This document shows positions 10,049-22,281 of a stretch of DNA of 64,000 nucleotides, one piece after another. How positions within the stretch are numbered: position 1 is the first letter of the stretch; each line of letters starts with the position of its first letter. Location: positions 310,001 to 374,000 of the forward strand of contig NZ_FNES01000003.1 in NCBI RefSeq assembly GCF_900100195.1, in the 5' to 3' direction. Below the pieces are notes generated by a model. The model was not told the origin of the DNA and made no database searches. It was given only the letters and a program-made list of their open reading frames with translations. Both the position numbers and the translations under genes were made by a program. The stretch comes from Billgrantia gudaonensis (lineage in GTDB: Bacteria > Pseudomonadota > Gammaproteobacteria > Pseudomonadales > Halomonadaceae).

Positions 10049-10447
10049 ATGACGTCCAGCGACATCCCCTACCCGGACATCGAGATATACCTGGCCCAGG
10101 CACCGCAGGAGCCCCTGAACGCCTGGCTGGGGGAATTGCTTGACGCCGCTCCGCTGCACAGTGTCGGCCGCCATCGGTGGAAGACCCGCGGCCACCACGC
10201 AGGCCACGTCATCCCGGTGCTACTGGTGGAGAACGCTGCCGACCGTTTCGCCAGCCTGTGGTTCGACAGCGCCCACACGCCCTGGCCGCGCGACACCGAC
10301 TGCGCCCGGGACGCCGCCACCCGGCTTGGCTGCGAGGTCCGCTGCTCGCTGGGTGGCTGGCAGCCTGGCGACGATCCCGACCGCTTCTGGCAGGTGCTGC
10401 CCGACGGCACCGAGCGAGCGATCGACTGGCCCGACTCCGGCCGGTAG
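10049..10447 (+). CDS. Uncharacterised small protein downstream of dapE
   Basis: 132 residues, no family recognised. No signal peptide or membrane segment is apparent; the sequence is rich in Trp and charged residues and has a WKTRGHHAGHVIPVLLVEN stretch in the first half. It starts 18 bases after dapE and is followed directly by the strong terminator at 10456, so it is probably the last gene of the dap operon. Coding character (GC-rich third positions, continuity with the operon) supports it as a real gene. Function unknown. Confidence 0.7.
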   Translation: MTSSDIPYPDIEIYLAQAPQEPLNAWLGELLDAAPLHSVGRHRWKTRGHHAGHVIPVLLVENAADRFASLWFDSAHTPWPRDTDCARDAATRLGCEVRCSLGGWQPGDDPDRFWQVLPDGTERAIDWPDSGR

Positions 10448-10455
10448 CCGAAAAT

Positions 10456-10490
10456 GACAGCGCCCCGCTCGAGGCGGGGCGCTGTCTCTT
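10456..10490 (+). terminator. Terminator of the dap operon
   Basis: Perfect 13-bp stem (arms 10456-10468 and 10474-10486) with a 5-base loop, preceded by AAAA and followed by TCTT, just after the last gene of the dap cluster. Typical intrinsic terminator. Confidence 0.85.
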
Positions 10491-10524
10491 GAGGTGGCGG
10501 GGCTGGCGTTCTCGCGAAAGCCGG

Positions 10525-10634
10525 CGAGCGAAGGTCAGACAAGGCAAGAATCGACGAAAAGACGGAGTTTGCGGTAGTCAATGAGTACTTTGAGTTCGAT
10601 TTTTGACGCAGTATGACCGAACGCAGCCGCTTTC
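10525..10634 (+). repeat. Dispersed repeat family B, copy 1
   Basis: About 110 bases in the gap between the dap terminator and the cold-shock gene. It matches, in reverse orientation, 49112-49260. Shared blocks are GGTCAGACAAGGCAA, GAAAAGACGG, GTCAATGAGTACTT, GATTTTT and GTATGACCGA; the arms pair as AATCGA (10549-10554) with TCGATT (10596-10601). Nature unknown: possibly a miniature transposable element or a structured RNA. It ends just at the stop codon of the next gene on the minus strand. Confidence 0.75.
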
Positions 10635-11099
10635 CTAGGTAATCACGGTGACGTCGTCGGCCTGCAGTCCGCGCTCATTCTCGATCACGTGATAGCGTAC
10701 CTTCTGCCCTTCGGCCAGGGTGCGATGGCCGCGGCCGCGAATGGCGCGGAAATGCACGAAGACATCCTCGCCGCTGTCTCGCTTGATGAACCCATAGCCC
10801 TTGTTGACGTTGAACCATTTGACCTCGCCGATCTCGCGGTCGTCGTTCTCGACCTCGGCGATGTTGGCCAACTGCGGCGTCAGGGCATTGACTGCCAGAG
10901 TGGCGACCAGCAACAGCAGGAAGACGGCAGCCGCAGCGGCCACGTAGACGACGGCGATGCCGCCGACCTCGAGGCTTGCGAACAGACGACGCGCCAGATC
11001 GCCGCCGGTAAGATGAACGAACAGGGCAATCAGCAGCGGGGCCGGCGCGGCCAACAGCAGGCTGATGAGGCTGCAACGAAGGATGACCTTACGATTCAT
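10635..11099 (-). CDS. Membrane-anchored cold-shock-domain protein
   Basis: 154 residues. The N-terminal half has two hydrophobic segments (about 8-30 and 45-72, including VVYVAAAAAVFLLLLVATLA). The C-terminal half (about 90-154) is a cold-shock domain with RNP1 KGYGFIKRD (100-108) and RNP2 DVFVHF (112-117), ending GLQADDVTVIT. It should therefore hold a nucleic-acid-binding domain at the cytoplasmic face of the inner membrane. The start at 11099 (MNRKVILRC) is the first plausible ATG, though the SD is weak; the frame is open further upstream. It is divergent from slyX, 52 bases away. Unlike CspA proteins (about 70 residues), it is roughly double length. Confidence 0.85.
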   Translation of the reverse strand: MNRKVILRCSLISLLLAAPAPLLIALFVHLTGGDLARRLFASLEVGGIAVVYVAAAAAVFLLLLVATLAVNALTPQLANIAEVENDDREIGEVKWFNVNKGYGFIKRDSGEDVFVHFRAIRGRGHRTLAEGQKVRYHVIENERGLQADDVTVIT

Positions 11100-11151
11100 G
11101 GATGGATAATGCTCGCTTTTGTTGGTGAAACGACACGGTATAGGAGTTGCG

Positions 11152-11475
11152 ATGACGACACGGCATGGCACCGCGCCGCCCACTGAGCCTGTCGCGGTGA
11201 ACGGCGACAGGCAGCGCGACGATTCTAGCACGAGCCATGAGCCATCGCCCGCCCGGCTGGCAACCCGCCTGGACGACCTGGAAAGCCGCATCGCCTACCA
11301 GGAGCACTGGCTCGACACCCTGGACCAGGCGGTAGCCACCCAGGAGCGGCGCCTCGTCCAGCTCGAACGGCTCAATGCGCTGATGCAGCAGAAGCTCCGC
11401 GAGCAGCAGCGGGCTCTGCAGGAGACGGATACGACGACACCCCGCCCGGAGGACGAGGTGCCGCCGCATTATTAG
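11152..11475 (+). CDS. slyX: SlyX family protein
   Basis: 107 residues. The SlyX domain covers about residues 33-107: LDDLESRIAYQEHWLDTLDQ, then a coiled-coil heptad region ending in the family tail PPHY. The first 30 residues are a low-complexity extension not present in E. coli SlyX (72 residues). The start at 11152 is supported by GGAG six bases upstream. Function of SlyX is unknown; in E. coli it is beside slyD. Here it is divergent from the membrane cold-shock protein and convergent with trxB. Confidence 0.85.
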   Translation: MTTRHGTAPPTEPVAVNGDRQRDDSSTSHEPSPARLATRLDDLESRIAYQEHWLDTLDQAVATQERRLVQLERLNALMQQKLREQQRALQETDTTTPRPEDEVPPHY

Positions 11476-11513
11476 TTACGGGCTGCGGGCAGACAACCTA
11501 GCCCGAAACCCGG

Positions 11514-12491
<978 letters not shown>

Positions 12492-12600
12492 TCATCGGGA
12501 AGGCGAGAGGGCAGCCGGAATCTGCAGGATGGCCGCCTAACGCCGATCGCGACTGCAAACGACCGCTATTGTATCAGCCTCCCGGTCCGGGCTCGACGCC

Positions 12601-12810
12601 CTACAACACCTCGTCGTCACGCCCAAGGGTCAGTTCTTCGAGGTCCCCATCCACCGAGGAGACGGCGATGCGCACCTGGATCGGTGCACAACAGTGCGGG
12701 CAATCCTCCCACGTCTGCTGGTCGCCGCCAGAGAGGTCGACCAGCAGGTCGAAGGGAGCGTCACAGTACGGGCAGTGAACCATTCGGCTTTCCAACCACT
12801 CCTCATGCAT
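12601..12810 (-). CDS. CPXCG-motif cysteine-rich small protein
   Basis: 69 residues with two Cys-X2-Cys pairs, CPYC (about 13-16) and CPHC (about 37-40), matching the small CPXCG family, probably a zinc ribbon. The C-terminus is acidic ([18 protein letters not shown]). The start at 12810 has GGAG with six-base spacing; an internal Met at residue 10 is an alternative. It lies 136 bases upstream of trxB on the same strand and divergent from acnA. Function unknown. Confidence 0.8.
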   Translation of the reverse strand: MHEEWLESRMVHCPYCDAPFDLLVDLSGGDQQTWEDCPHCCAPIQVRIAVSSVDGDLEELTLGRDDEVL

Positions 12811-12994
12811 GACGGACTCCTATCGCCGCACCTATCGTCACCACTGTAGTTCAGTACGGCGCGCGGTGTCGTCGCTAGCGACCGGCACGGTCCCATCCTT
12901 GCTTGAAAATGCCAACGATCATGACCATGTGTTAATGGTGGCGCCAGGAAGGTTCGTCCACTCTCCCAAGGCGAGGCCGCAAAGGAGGACAGCA

Positions 12995-15739
<2,745 letters not shown>

Positions 15740-15775
15740 CGGGACGGCCTGAAACCCGCATCAGCGCTGCAGTGA

Positions 15776-15804
15776 AAGGCCCCGCCGACGCGGGGCCTTC
15801 TTTT
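15776..15804 (+). terminator. acnA terminator
   Basis: Perfect 10-bp stem (15776-15785 with 15790-15799), 4-base loop, followed by CTTTTA. It lies 36 bases after the acnA stop. Confidence 0.85.
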
Positions 15805-15812
15805 AGCGTAGG

Positions 15813-15936
15813 CTTCGGGCTTCGGGCTTCGGGCTTCGGGCTTCGGGCTTCGGGCTTCGGGCTTCGGGCTTCGGGCTTCGGGCTTCGGGCTTCGGGCTTC
15901 GGGCAGCATTCTAGCTCGAAGCCCGTGGCTCGCGGT
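15813..15936. repeat. Repeat family C with 13 tandem 7-mers
   Basis: Thirteen uninterrupted copies of CTTCGGG (15813-15903) followed by CTAGCTCGAAGCCCG and GGCTCGCGG (to 15936). The tail core GCTCGAAGCCCG...CTCGCGG recurs at 52768-52789, and TTCGGGCTTCGAGCTAC occurs at 41571-41586. It fills the space between the convergent acnA and malic enzyme genes. Length not divisible by three per unit; non-coding on both strands is most likely. Copy number is probably variable through slippage. Confidence 0.9.
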
Positions 15937-17616
15937 CTAGAACGACCGTCGGCGATAGCGCCGATACTCCGGCGTCCAGCAGTTGCGCTCGATGGCCGCA
16001 CGCAGCTTGATGCCATCTGTCTTCAGCGCCACTCCCTCGCCTTGGGCTTGTGCTGCCACGTCGAAGGCGATGGCCTTGGAAAGCTCGCGAATCTTGCCCA
16101 ACGGCGGTAGCAGCGCCCCCTTTCCCTCCTTGACGATGGGCGCTTCCCGGGCCAGGGCACGTGAAGCGGTCATCAGCATGTCGTCCGTCACCCGGCGCGC
16201 GCCGGCGGCCACCACGCCGAGGCCGATCCCCGGGAAAATGTAGGCATTGTTGCACTGCGCGATGGGAATCTTGCGTCCCTCATACTCGACAGGCGGGAAG
16301 GGGCTGCCTGTCGCCACCAGGGCCATCCCCTCGGTCCAGCGGATGACATCCTCCGGCAGCGCCTCGGCCTGGGACGTAGGGTTGGAAAGCGGCATGATCA
16401 CTGGCATTTCACAGCCGGCATGCATGGTACGCACCACTTCCTCGGTGAAGATGCCCGGCCGGCCGCAGACGCCGATCAGTACCGATGGCGCGAGCTGGCG
16501 GATCGTTTCCACCAGATCCTGCCCCTGCCAGCCCTCGGTGAGGGCGGAATCGTGGGCCAGACGACGCTGGAAATCGCGCAGCCAGGCCTGGTCGTCGGTG
16601 ACCAAGCCTTCGCGGTCGACCATGAACACCCGACTGCGGGCTTCCTTCTCGGAGAGACCTTCGGCCTGCATGGCCACCACCACCTGCTCGGCGATGCCGC
16701 AGCCGGCCGACCCCGCACCCACGAACACCACGCGCTGCTGGCCGATGCTCTCGTCGCGAGCCTGGCAGGCCGCCATCAAGGTACCCACGACCACCGAGGC
16801 GGTACCCTGAACGTCGTCGTTGAAGCAGCACAGTTCGTTGCGGTAGCGCTCCAGCAGGGGCACGGCGTTGGCCTGGGCGAAGTCCTCGAACTGCAGCAGC
16901 ACATTGGGCCAGCGCCGCTTCACGGCCGCAATGAACTCGGCCATGAAGGCATCGTACTCCTCCTGGGAGATGCGCGGATGCCGCCAGCCCATGTACATGG
17001 GATCGTCCAGTAACGCCTGATTGTTGGTGCCCACGTCGAGCATGATCGGCAAGGTATAGGCGGGGCTGATCCCGCCGCAGGCGGTATAGAGAGCCAGCTT
17101 GCCGATGGGAATGCCCATGCCGCCGATGCCCTGATCGCCGAGGCCGAGGATGCGCTCCCCATCGGTCGCGACGATGACCTTGACGTTGTCCTTGGTGGCG
17201 CTGCGCAGGATGTCGTCCATGTACTCGCGGTCGGTGTAGCTGACGAACAGCCCGCGATGGTTGCGATAGATGTTCGAGAACTCCTGGCACGCCTTGCCGA
17301 CCGTCGGCGTGTAGATGATCGGCAGCATCTCCGCCAGATGCTCCGAGACCAGCCGAAAGTAGAGGGTCTCGTTGTCATCTTGAATGGCGCGCAGGTAGAC
17401 GTGCTTGTCCAGGTCGGTCCGGCACTGCTGGTACTGGCGGTAGGCCCGCTCGACCTGTTCGTCGATGGACTCCACATTCTGCGGCAGCAGGCCGATCAGG
17501 TTGAACTCGATGCGCTCCTCCCGGGTGAAGGCACTGCCCTTGTTGAGCAGTGGCATCTCCAGAAGCGGAGGTCCGGCATAAGGAATGTAGAGGGGACGCT
17601 TGGGTTCGGTGGTCAT
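15937..17616 (-). CDS. maeA: NAD-dependent malic enzyme (malate dehydrogenase, decarboxylating)
   Basis: Oxidatively decarboxylates malate to pyruvate. 559 residues, close to E. coli MaeA (SfcA). Seen: [20 protein letters not shown], the metal and malate region [55 protein letters not shown] and the Rossmann motif [18 protein letters not shown]. The start [15 protein letters not shown] follows a purine-rich AGAGAAGAG. Its 3' end is convergent with acnA across repeat C. Cofactor preference for NAD is inferred from subfamily similarity; no phosphotransacetylase domain is fused, unlike MaeB. Confidence 0.93.
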   Translation of the reverse strand: MTTEPKRPLYIPYAGPPLLEMPLLNKGSAFTREERIEFNLIGLLPQNVESIDEQVERAYRQYQQCRTDLDKHVYLRAIQDDNETLYFRLVSEHLAEMLPIIYTPTVGKACQEFSNIYRNHRGLFVSYTDREYMDDILRSATKDNVKVIVATDGERILGLGDQGIGGMGIPIGKLALYTACGGISPAYTLPIMLDVGTNNQALLDDPMYMGWRHPRISQEEYDAFMAEFIAAVKRRWPNVLLQFEDFAQANAVPLLERYRNELCCFNDDVQGTASVVVGTLMAACQARDESIGQQRVVFVGAGSAGCGIAEQVVVAMQAEGLSEKEARSRVFMVDREGLVTDDQAWLRDFQRRLAHDSALTEGWQGQDLVETIRQLAPSVLIGVCGRPGIFTEEVVRTMHAGCEMPVIMPLSNPTSQAEALPEDVIRWTEGMALVATGSPFPPVEYEGRKIPIAQCNNAYIFPGIGLGVVAAGARRVTDDMLMTASRALAREAPIVKEGKGALLPPLGKIRELSKAIAFDVAAQAQGEGVALKTDGIKLRAAIERNCWTPEYRRYRRRSF

Positions 17617-17750
17617 CTCTTCTCTCGATGCGGTGACTGGAACGTGCCGTAGGCTGTGCCTGGAAAGACGGCGAGCGCAGCCAGCTTTCGGACACAGTCT
17701 CGGCGCTCTAGTGGCGCCTCGTGCGACACTTTACCACGCCTGAAACGGCG

Positions 17751-17774
17751 GCGCCCCGGCCGGAGCCGGGGCGC
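17751..17774 (-). terminator. Hairpin after the YeeE/YedE gene
   Basis: Perfect 10-bp stem (17751-17760 with 17765-17774), 4-base loop, 24 bases beyond the transporter stop codon on the minus strand. Followed by GCCGTTTCAGG, so the T-tract is weak. Confidence 0.65.
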
Positions 17775-17797
17775 GGCACGCTCGCCAGGTTCGCCAC

Positions 17798-19006
17798 TCA
17801 GCAACCCTTGGCGGCCGGCTGACGAGCCGCCTCGCCCTCGAAGAACAACGGGCGCAGCTTGACGCCCAGCATGTTGCCGGCAAAGGCGGCCACCAGCCAC
17901 ACCCAGCCATGCAGACTGCCGGAGGCGATGCCGCTGAAGTAGGCACCGATGTTGCAGCCGAAGGCCAGGCGCGCCCCGTAACCGAGCAGAATGCCGCCGA
18001 GCACCGCAGCCAGCACCGACTTGGCCGGAATGCGAAAGTTGGGAGCGAACTTGCCGGCCAGCGAGGCCGCCACCAGGGCGCCCACCATGATGCCGACGTT
18101 CATCACCGTGGTGATGTCGCTCCATACGCTGTTCTGCAGGGCAGCAGCATTGCCGGGCGACTGCCAGTAGCCCCAGGCGGAGACGTCGCCGCCCAGGAAC
18201 TCGAACCCCTTGGCCCCCCACAGCGCGAAGGCCGAGGTGATGCCCCAGGGCCGGCCGGCCAGGGCCAGGGTCGCGAAGTTGAGCAGCGCCAGTGCCACCG
18301 CACCGGCCAGCAGCGGCCAGGGGCCGGTCAGCCAGCGCCGGTTGCCGGCGTCGATACGCGGCGCCTGCTCCAGCTGACCATGACGGCGCTTTTCCATCAG
18401 TACGGTGAAGGCGGCAATGGCGGCGAACAGCGCCAGACTCACGACGATACCGCCGCCAGCGCCGAATTCGCCGACCAGCGAGACGGGACGAAACGCCGGC
18501 AGGCTCTGCCACCAGCTGAAGTGAGCCGTGCCGATCAGCGAACCGACGATGAAGAACAGCAGAGTGATCAGCATGCGCGCGTTGCCGCCGCCGGCGGTGA
18601 ACAGAGTGCCGGAGGCGCAGCCACCGCCCAGTTGCATGCCCACGCCGAACAGAAAGGCACCGACCACCACCGAGACGCCAATGGGCGCCACGAAACCGTA
18701 GACCGACTGGCCGAACAGGCTGCCGGCACCCAGAGCGGGAAAGAATAGCAACACGGCGATGGCCAGCATCACCATCTGCGCACGCAGGCCGCGCCCGCGA
18801 CGCTCGACGATGAATACCCGCCAGGCCGCGGTGAAGCCGAAGGCGGCATGGTAAAGCACCATGCCGAACAGACCGCCGACCACCATCAGCCAACCGATGC
18901 GCGCGCCAAAGGCGGCACCCACGGCCAGGGCGCCCAGCAGCAGAGCGCCTGCTGCCATGGCAGGTACGGAAAGGCGGGGGCGCTGGGTCAGGGCGAGTTC
19001 ACTCAC
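17798..19006 (-). CDS. YeeE/YedE family sulfur-compound transporter
   Basis: 402-residue integral membrane protein with about ten hydrophobic segments. Two signature motifs of the family carry conserved cysteines: MQLGGGCASGTLFTAGGGN (about residue 125) and ARLAFGCNIGAYFSGIASG (about 345); a further Cys is the last residue. In the thiosulfate transporter TsuA such cysteines relay the substrate, so uptake of thiosulfate or a related sulfur species is inferred. No TusA-like partner lies beside it. The start at 19006 follows an AGGAGGA SD. The upstream 19007-19138 is AT-rich and probably holds the promoter. Confidence 0.88.
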   Translation of the reverse strand: MSELALTQRPRLSVPAMAAGALLLGALAVGAAFGARIGWLMVVGGLFGMVLYHAAFGFTAAWRVFIVERRGRGLRAQMVMLAIAVLLFFPALGAGSLFGQSVYGFVAPIGVSVVVGAFLFGVGMQLGGGCASGTLFTAGGGNARMLITLLFFIVGSLIGTAHFSWWQSLPAFRPVSLVGEFGAGGGIVVSLALFAAIAAFTVLMEKRRHGQLEQAPRIDAGNRRWLTGPWPLLAGAVALALLNFATLALAGRPWGITSAFALWGAKGFEFLGGDVSAWGYWQSPGNAAALQNSVWSDITTVMNVGIMVGALVAASLAGKFAPNFRIPAKSVLAAVLGGILLGYGARLAFGCNIGAYFSGIASGSLHGWVWLVAAFAGNMLGVKLRPLFFEGEAARQPAAKGC

Positions 19007-19138
19007 GGTGTCCTCCTGAAGTCGTCAAGGGCTAGTGCCCGATTGACCGGCAGGATAACCATCGAGGCAAAGCACGTAAAAGCATTTAAAAAAAGATATC
19101 AATTCTCTAAAGGAATAACGAGCGGTAACGCAATGCCA

Positions 19139-19160
19139 GCGGGCGCCCAAGGGCGCCCGC
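19139..19160 (-). terminator. Hairpin after trpS
   Basis: Two 10-base arms (19139-19148 and 19151-19160) pair perfectly across a 2-base apex, 27 bases beyond the trpS stop on the minus strand. A second small palindrome (GGGTGGGTACCACCC) lies beside it at 19166-19180. No strong T-tract. Confidence 0.5.
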
Positions 19161-19186
19161 AGCATGGGTGGGTACCACCCGCAGAG

Positions 19187-20212
19187 TCAGACGAAACGAC
19201 CGAGGCCCGCCGCCTGACGCAGGCGATCCATGGTGGGTGCCGCCTGGGCCCGGGCCCGTTCGGCGCCCTTCATCAGTACCGCCTCGATATGCCCCGGATC
19301 TTCCAGCAGCGCCTGGTAGCGCTCCCTGGGCTCCCTGAGGTGCTCGTTGAGGTAGTCGAACACGCGGTTCTTGGCCTCGCCCCAGCCAATGCCCGCCGCG
19401 TATTCCGCGCGCATCGCCTCGCGCTGCTCGCGAGTGGCGAAGGCAGCATAGATCTGGAACAGCGTACAGGTGTCGGGATCCTTGGGTTCGCCGGGTTCCA
19501 GCGAGTTGGTCTTGATCTTGCGAATCAGCTTGAGCAGCTTCTTCTCGGACACGAACAGCGGGATGGTGTTGTTGTAGCTCTTGGACATCTTGCGCCCATC
19601 GAGGCCGTTCAGGGTCGCCACGTCGTCGTCCACCACCGCCTCGGGCAAGGCGAAGTAGTCGCCCTTGTAGAGATGGTTGAAGCGACCGGCGATGTCACGC
19701 GCCATCTCGATGTGCTGTATCTGGTCACGACCCACCGGCACCTTGTGGGCGTTGAACATCAGGATATCGGCGGCCATCAGTACCGGGTAGCCGAACAGGC
19801 CCATGGTGATGCCCTTGTCGGGATCCTGGTTGCCGGCGGCCTCGTTCTCCGCCACCGCCGCCTTGTAGGCGTGGGCGCGGTTCATCAGCCCCTTGGCGCA
19901 GACGCAGGAGAGCAACCAGGTGAGCTCGGGGATCTCGGGAATGTCCGACTGGCGGTAGAAGATAGCGTTGTCGGTATCCAGGCCCAGCGCCAGCCAGGTG
20001 GCGGCGATCTCCAGGCGTGACGCCTGCACGCGCTTGGGATCCTGGCACTTGATCAGGGCGTGCAGGTCGGCGAGGAAGTAGTAGGACTGGACGCTGGGAT
20101 CCTGGCTGGCCGCGATGGCGGGCTTGATGGCGCCGACGTAGTTGCCCAGGTGGGGCGTGCCGGTGGTGGTGATGCCGGTGAGAACGCGTGTCTTCTGGGA
20201 AGCTGCACTCAT
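19187..20212 (-). CDS. trpS: Tryptophanyl-tRNA synthetase
   Basis: Class Ib aminoacyl-tRNA synthetase charging tRNA-Trp. 341 residues. The HIGH-like motif is TGTPHLGNYVGA (about 17-28) and the KMSKS loop is GRKMSKSYNNTI (about 205). The start MSAASQKTRVLTGI at 20212 gives the normal N-terminus. Repeat A copy 1 lies between this gene and the ald stop upstream. Identity is secure. Confidence 0.96.
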   Translation of the reverse strand: MSAASQKTRVLTGITTTGTPHLGNYVGAIKPAIAASQDPSVQSYYFLADLHALIKCQDPKRVQASRLEIAATWLALGLDTDNAIFYRQSDIPEIPELTWLLSCVCAKGLMNRAHAYKAAVAENEAAGNQDPDKGITMGLFGYPVLMAADILMFNAHKVPVGRDQIQHIEMARDIAGRFNHLYKGDYFALPEAVVDDDVATLNGLDGRKMSKSYNNTIPLFVSEKKLLKLIRKIKTNSLEPGEPKDPDTCTLFQIYAAFATREQREAMRAEYAAGIGWGEAKNRVFDYLNEHLREPRERYQALLEDPGHIEAVLMKGAERARAQAAPTMDRLRQAAGLGRFV

Positions 20213-20305
20213 GGAAAGCGGACTCTGCTGATCGGAAATGCCCGCTATGGTAACGCGAGGGGACGGTCAAGGCGACCTAGCCAGATGCGGTCCCCCGCGG
20301 CTTTC

Positions 20306-20483
20306 CCGGCGACAGGCCTCCGTGGAGGCGCTGTAAATCCATCCCTGGGCGCTACCGATGCCCTGCTTCGCTCTCGCATCCTGCTCCGCTTGCAGGACCG
20401 GGGCTGGCCATCCATGGCCAGCCCGTTCGGAGCAGTGCTCCTCACCCATGGCATCGGACCTCCACTGCGGCCTATCCCCGGCG
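20306..20483 (+). repeat. Dispersed hairpin repeat family A, copy 1 (long form)
   Basis: Fills most of the 307-base gap between trpS and ald. Outer arms 20306-20328 and 20459-20483 pair imperfectly; then a conserved block GGAGGCGCTGTAAATCC and TCCCTGGGCGCTA; then an inner 8-bp stem CCGATGCC (20355-20362) with GGCATCGG (20450-20457). Inside that is an extra nested part absent from the other copies: CTGCTCCG (20381-20388) pairs with CGGAGCAG (20428-20435) around a perfect 11-bp palindrome at 20401-20424. It begins 36 bases after the ald stop. No protein is supported here; short open frames across it are incidental. Confidence 0.85.
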
Positions 20484-20519
20484 CCGCTCGCCACAGTGGG
20501 ATGCCTAGGTGCTGAGTGA

Positions 20520-21635
20520 TTAGCTCACCAGGCGCGCGGGATCGACGCTCTCAAGGTCGAAAGCTTCGGCCACGGCCCGGTAGGTGACCTGGCCGTCGTG
20601 GACGTTGAGCCCGGGCAGGAAGTGGGCATCGTCGGCCAGCGCCTGCTTCCAGCCCTTGTCGGCCAGGGCGATGACGTAGGGCATGGTGGCATTGGTCAGC
20701 GCCTGAGTGGACGTGCGCGCCACGGCGCCCGGCATGTTGGCCACGCAGTAGTGGACGACGCCGTCGACGATGTACGTCGGCTCGGCGTGGGTGGTGGCAC
20801 GGCTGGTCTCGAAGCAGCCGCCCTGGTCGATGGCCACGTCCACCAGCACGCTGCCGGGCTTCATGTCGGCGAGCATGGCGCGGGTGATCAGCTTGGGCGC
20901 GGCAGCGCCGGGAATCAGCACCGCGCCAACGATCAGGTCGCTCTCGCGCACCGCCTCGTCGATGGCATCGGCAGTGGAGAACACCGTCTTCATGCGCCCC
21001 TGGTAACGGTCGTCGAGGGTCTCCAGCCGCGGGATCGACTTGTCCAGCACCGTCACCTCGGCGCCCAGGCCCAGCGCCATGCGGGCGGCGTTCTCGCCCA
21101 CCACACCGCCGCCGATCACCGCCACCTTGGCCGGAGCCACGCCGGGCACGCCGGGCAGCAGCACGCCGGATCCGCCCTGAGCCTTCTCCAGACTGTGGGC
21201 GCCCGCCTGGATGGCCATGCGCCCGGCCACGGTGCTCATCGGCGCCAGCAGCGGCAGACCGCCCTGGCGGTCGGTGATGGTTTCGTAGGCGATGCAGGTA
21301 GCACCGCTGGCCATCAGGCCGCGGGTCAGGCGCTCCTCGGCGGCGAGGTGCAGGTAGGTGAACAGCGTCTGGCCGGCCTTCAGGCGCGCGACCTCCTCGG
21401 ATTGCGGCTCCTTGACCTTGAGGATCAGCTCGGCGGCGTCCCACACCTTGGCCACGTCGGCTTCCAGCGCCGCGCCGGCCGCTTCGTAGGCGGCATCGGG
21501 GAAGCCCGCACCTTCGCCGGCACCGGCCTGCACGGTCACTCGATGGCCACGTGCCACCAGCTCGCGTGCGCCCGTGGGGGTCAGGGCGACGCGATATTCA
21601 TGGTTCTTGATTTCCTTCGGGACGGCGATCTGCAT
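20520..21635 (-). CDS. ald: Alanine dehydrogenase
   Basis: NAD-dependent interconversion of alanine with pyruvate and ammonia. 371 residues, the usual length. Seen: the start [20 protein letters not shown] (substrate arginine in the RVAL motif), KVKEPQ with the substrate lysine, the catalytic His in FTYLHLAA, the Rossmann loop [19 protein letters not shown], and a conserved Asp in [12 protein letters not shown]. The start has an AGGAGG SD. Monocistronic; an AT-rich upstream region (21636-21806) may hold an Lrp/AldR-type regulatory site, which I cannot define. Confidence 0.95.
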   Translation of the reverse strand: MQIAVPKEIKNHEYRVALTPTGARELVARGHRVTVQAGAGEGAGFPDAAYEAAGAALEADVAKVWDAAELILKVKEPQSEEVARLKAGQTLFTYLHLAAEERLTRGLMASGATCIAYETITDRQGGLPLLAPMSTVAGRMAIQAGAHSLEKAQGGSGVLLPGVPGVAPAKVAVIGGGVVGENAARMALGLGAEVTVLDKSIPRLETLDDRYQGRMKTVFSTADAIDEAVRESDLIVGAVLIPGAAAPKLITRAMLADMKPGSVLVDVAIDQGGCFETSRATTHAEPTYIVDGVVHYCVANMPGAVARTSTQALTNATMPYVIALADKGWKQALADDAHFLPGLNVHDGQVTYRAVAEAFDLESVDPARLVS

Positions 21636-21783
21636 GGGTACCTCCTGAGCATCTGCTGCGTGTTGTTAGATGGGAACACGCGCATTACAGCACAGGCAGT
21701 CAAAACATGAAGGAGCCAAAACGAAAAACGGTAACAAACTCCAAATATCAAATTCACATCAGAAAATCGTATCGAAAGAAAAA

Positions 21784-21807
21784 AGGCTGACAAAAAAAAC
21801 ACAGCCT
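21784..21807 (-). terminator. Intrinsic terminator of the thioesterase gene
   Basis: On the minus strand AGGCTG (21807-21802) and CAGCCT (21789-21784) form the stem around a T-rich loop, followed by TTTTTTCTTT. The stem begins within the stop codon of the thioesterase gene. Confidence 0.75.
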
Positions 21808-22247
21808 CACTCGGCAATGCGCGCACCGCCGTAGATGGCAACGTATTCCTCGGGGAGGCGCCGCGGCCGACCGCTGGAGAGTTCGATGCAGGCGAAGCGT
21901 GTACGAGCTCGCAGCAGAGTACGGTCGTCGGCAGAACGTATCAGCTGGAAGCGCCGAGTCAGGGTGAGGCGGCCATCGCAGCCGACGATCCACGTCGCCA
22001 GTTGCAGGCGCTCTCCCTGAAAGGCCGGGGCCAGGTAGTCGAGTTCGTGACGATGCACCGCCATGGCGCGGTCCAGCTCGCGGTAGCGCGCCAGGTCGAG
22101 CCCCAGGTGCTCCGAGTGGGCCCAGCTCACCCGTTCGACCCAGCGCAGATACTCGGCGTTATTGGCATGCCCATATTCGTCGATGGCCGACGCGGCCACC
22201 GTGAGTTCGATGACGAACGGATCGGGAAGGTCCCACGCCTGCGACAT
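21807..22247 (-). CDS. Acyl-CoA thioesterase (4HBT hotdog family)
   Basis: 146 residues, single hotdog domain. The active-site segment is IDEYGHANNAEYLRWVE (about 20-36), where Asp and the GHxNN turn match the 4-hydroxybenzoyl-CoA thioesterase family; AVHRHELDYLAPAFQGERLQ follows. The start at 22247 (MSQAWDLPD) is chosen because AAGGAG lies six bases upstream; the frame extends 18 codons further without an SD. Substrate unknown; a short- or medium-chain acyl-CoA is plausible. Follows the DUF2007 gene by 34 bases, probably one transcript. Confidence 0.85.
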   Translation of the reverse strand: MSQAWDLPDPFVIELTVAASAIDEYGHANNAEYLRWVERVSWAHSEHLGLDLARYRELDRAMAVHRHELDYLAPAFQGERLQLATWIVGCDGRLTLTRRFQLIRSADDRTLLRARTRFACIELSSGRPRRLPEEYVAIYGGARIAE

Positions 22248-22281
22248 GGCGCTCTCCTTGGCTGGATCGATCCTGGTGGAG

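Noticed and set aside
15813..15903. CRISPR array
   Set aside because: Seven-base units without spacers; a simple tandem repeat.
20245..20515. Short open frames across repeat A copy 1
   Set aside because: They cover palindromic non-coding sequence, occur on both strands and have no SD; pairing, not protein, is conserved between copies.
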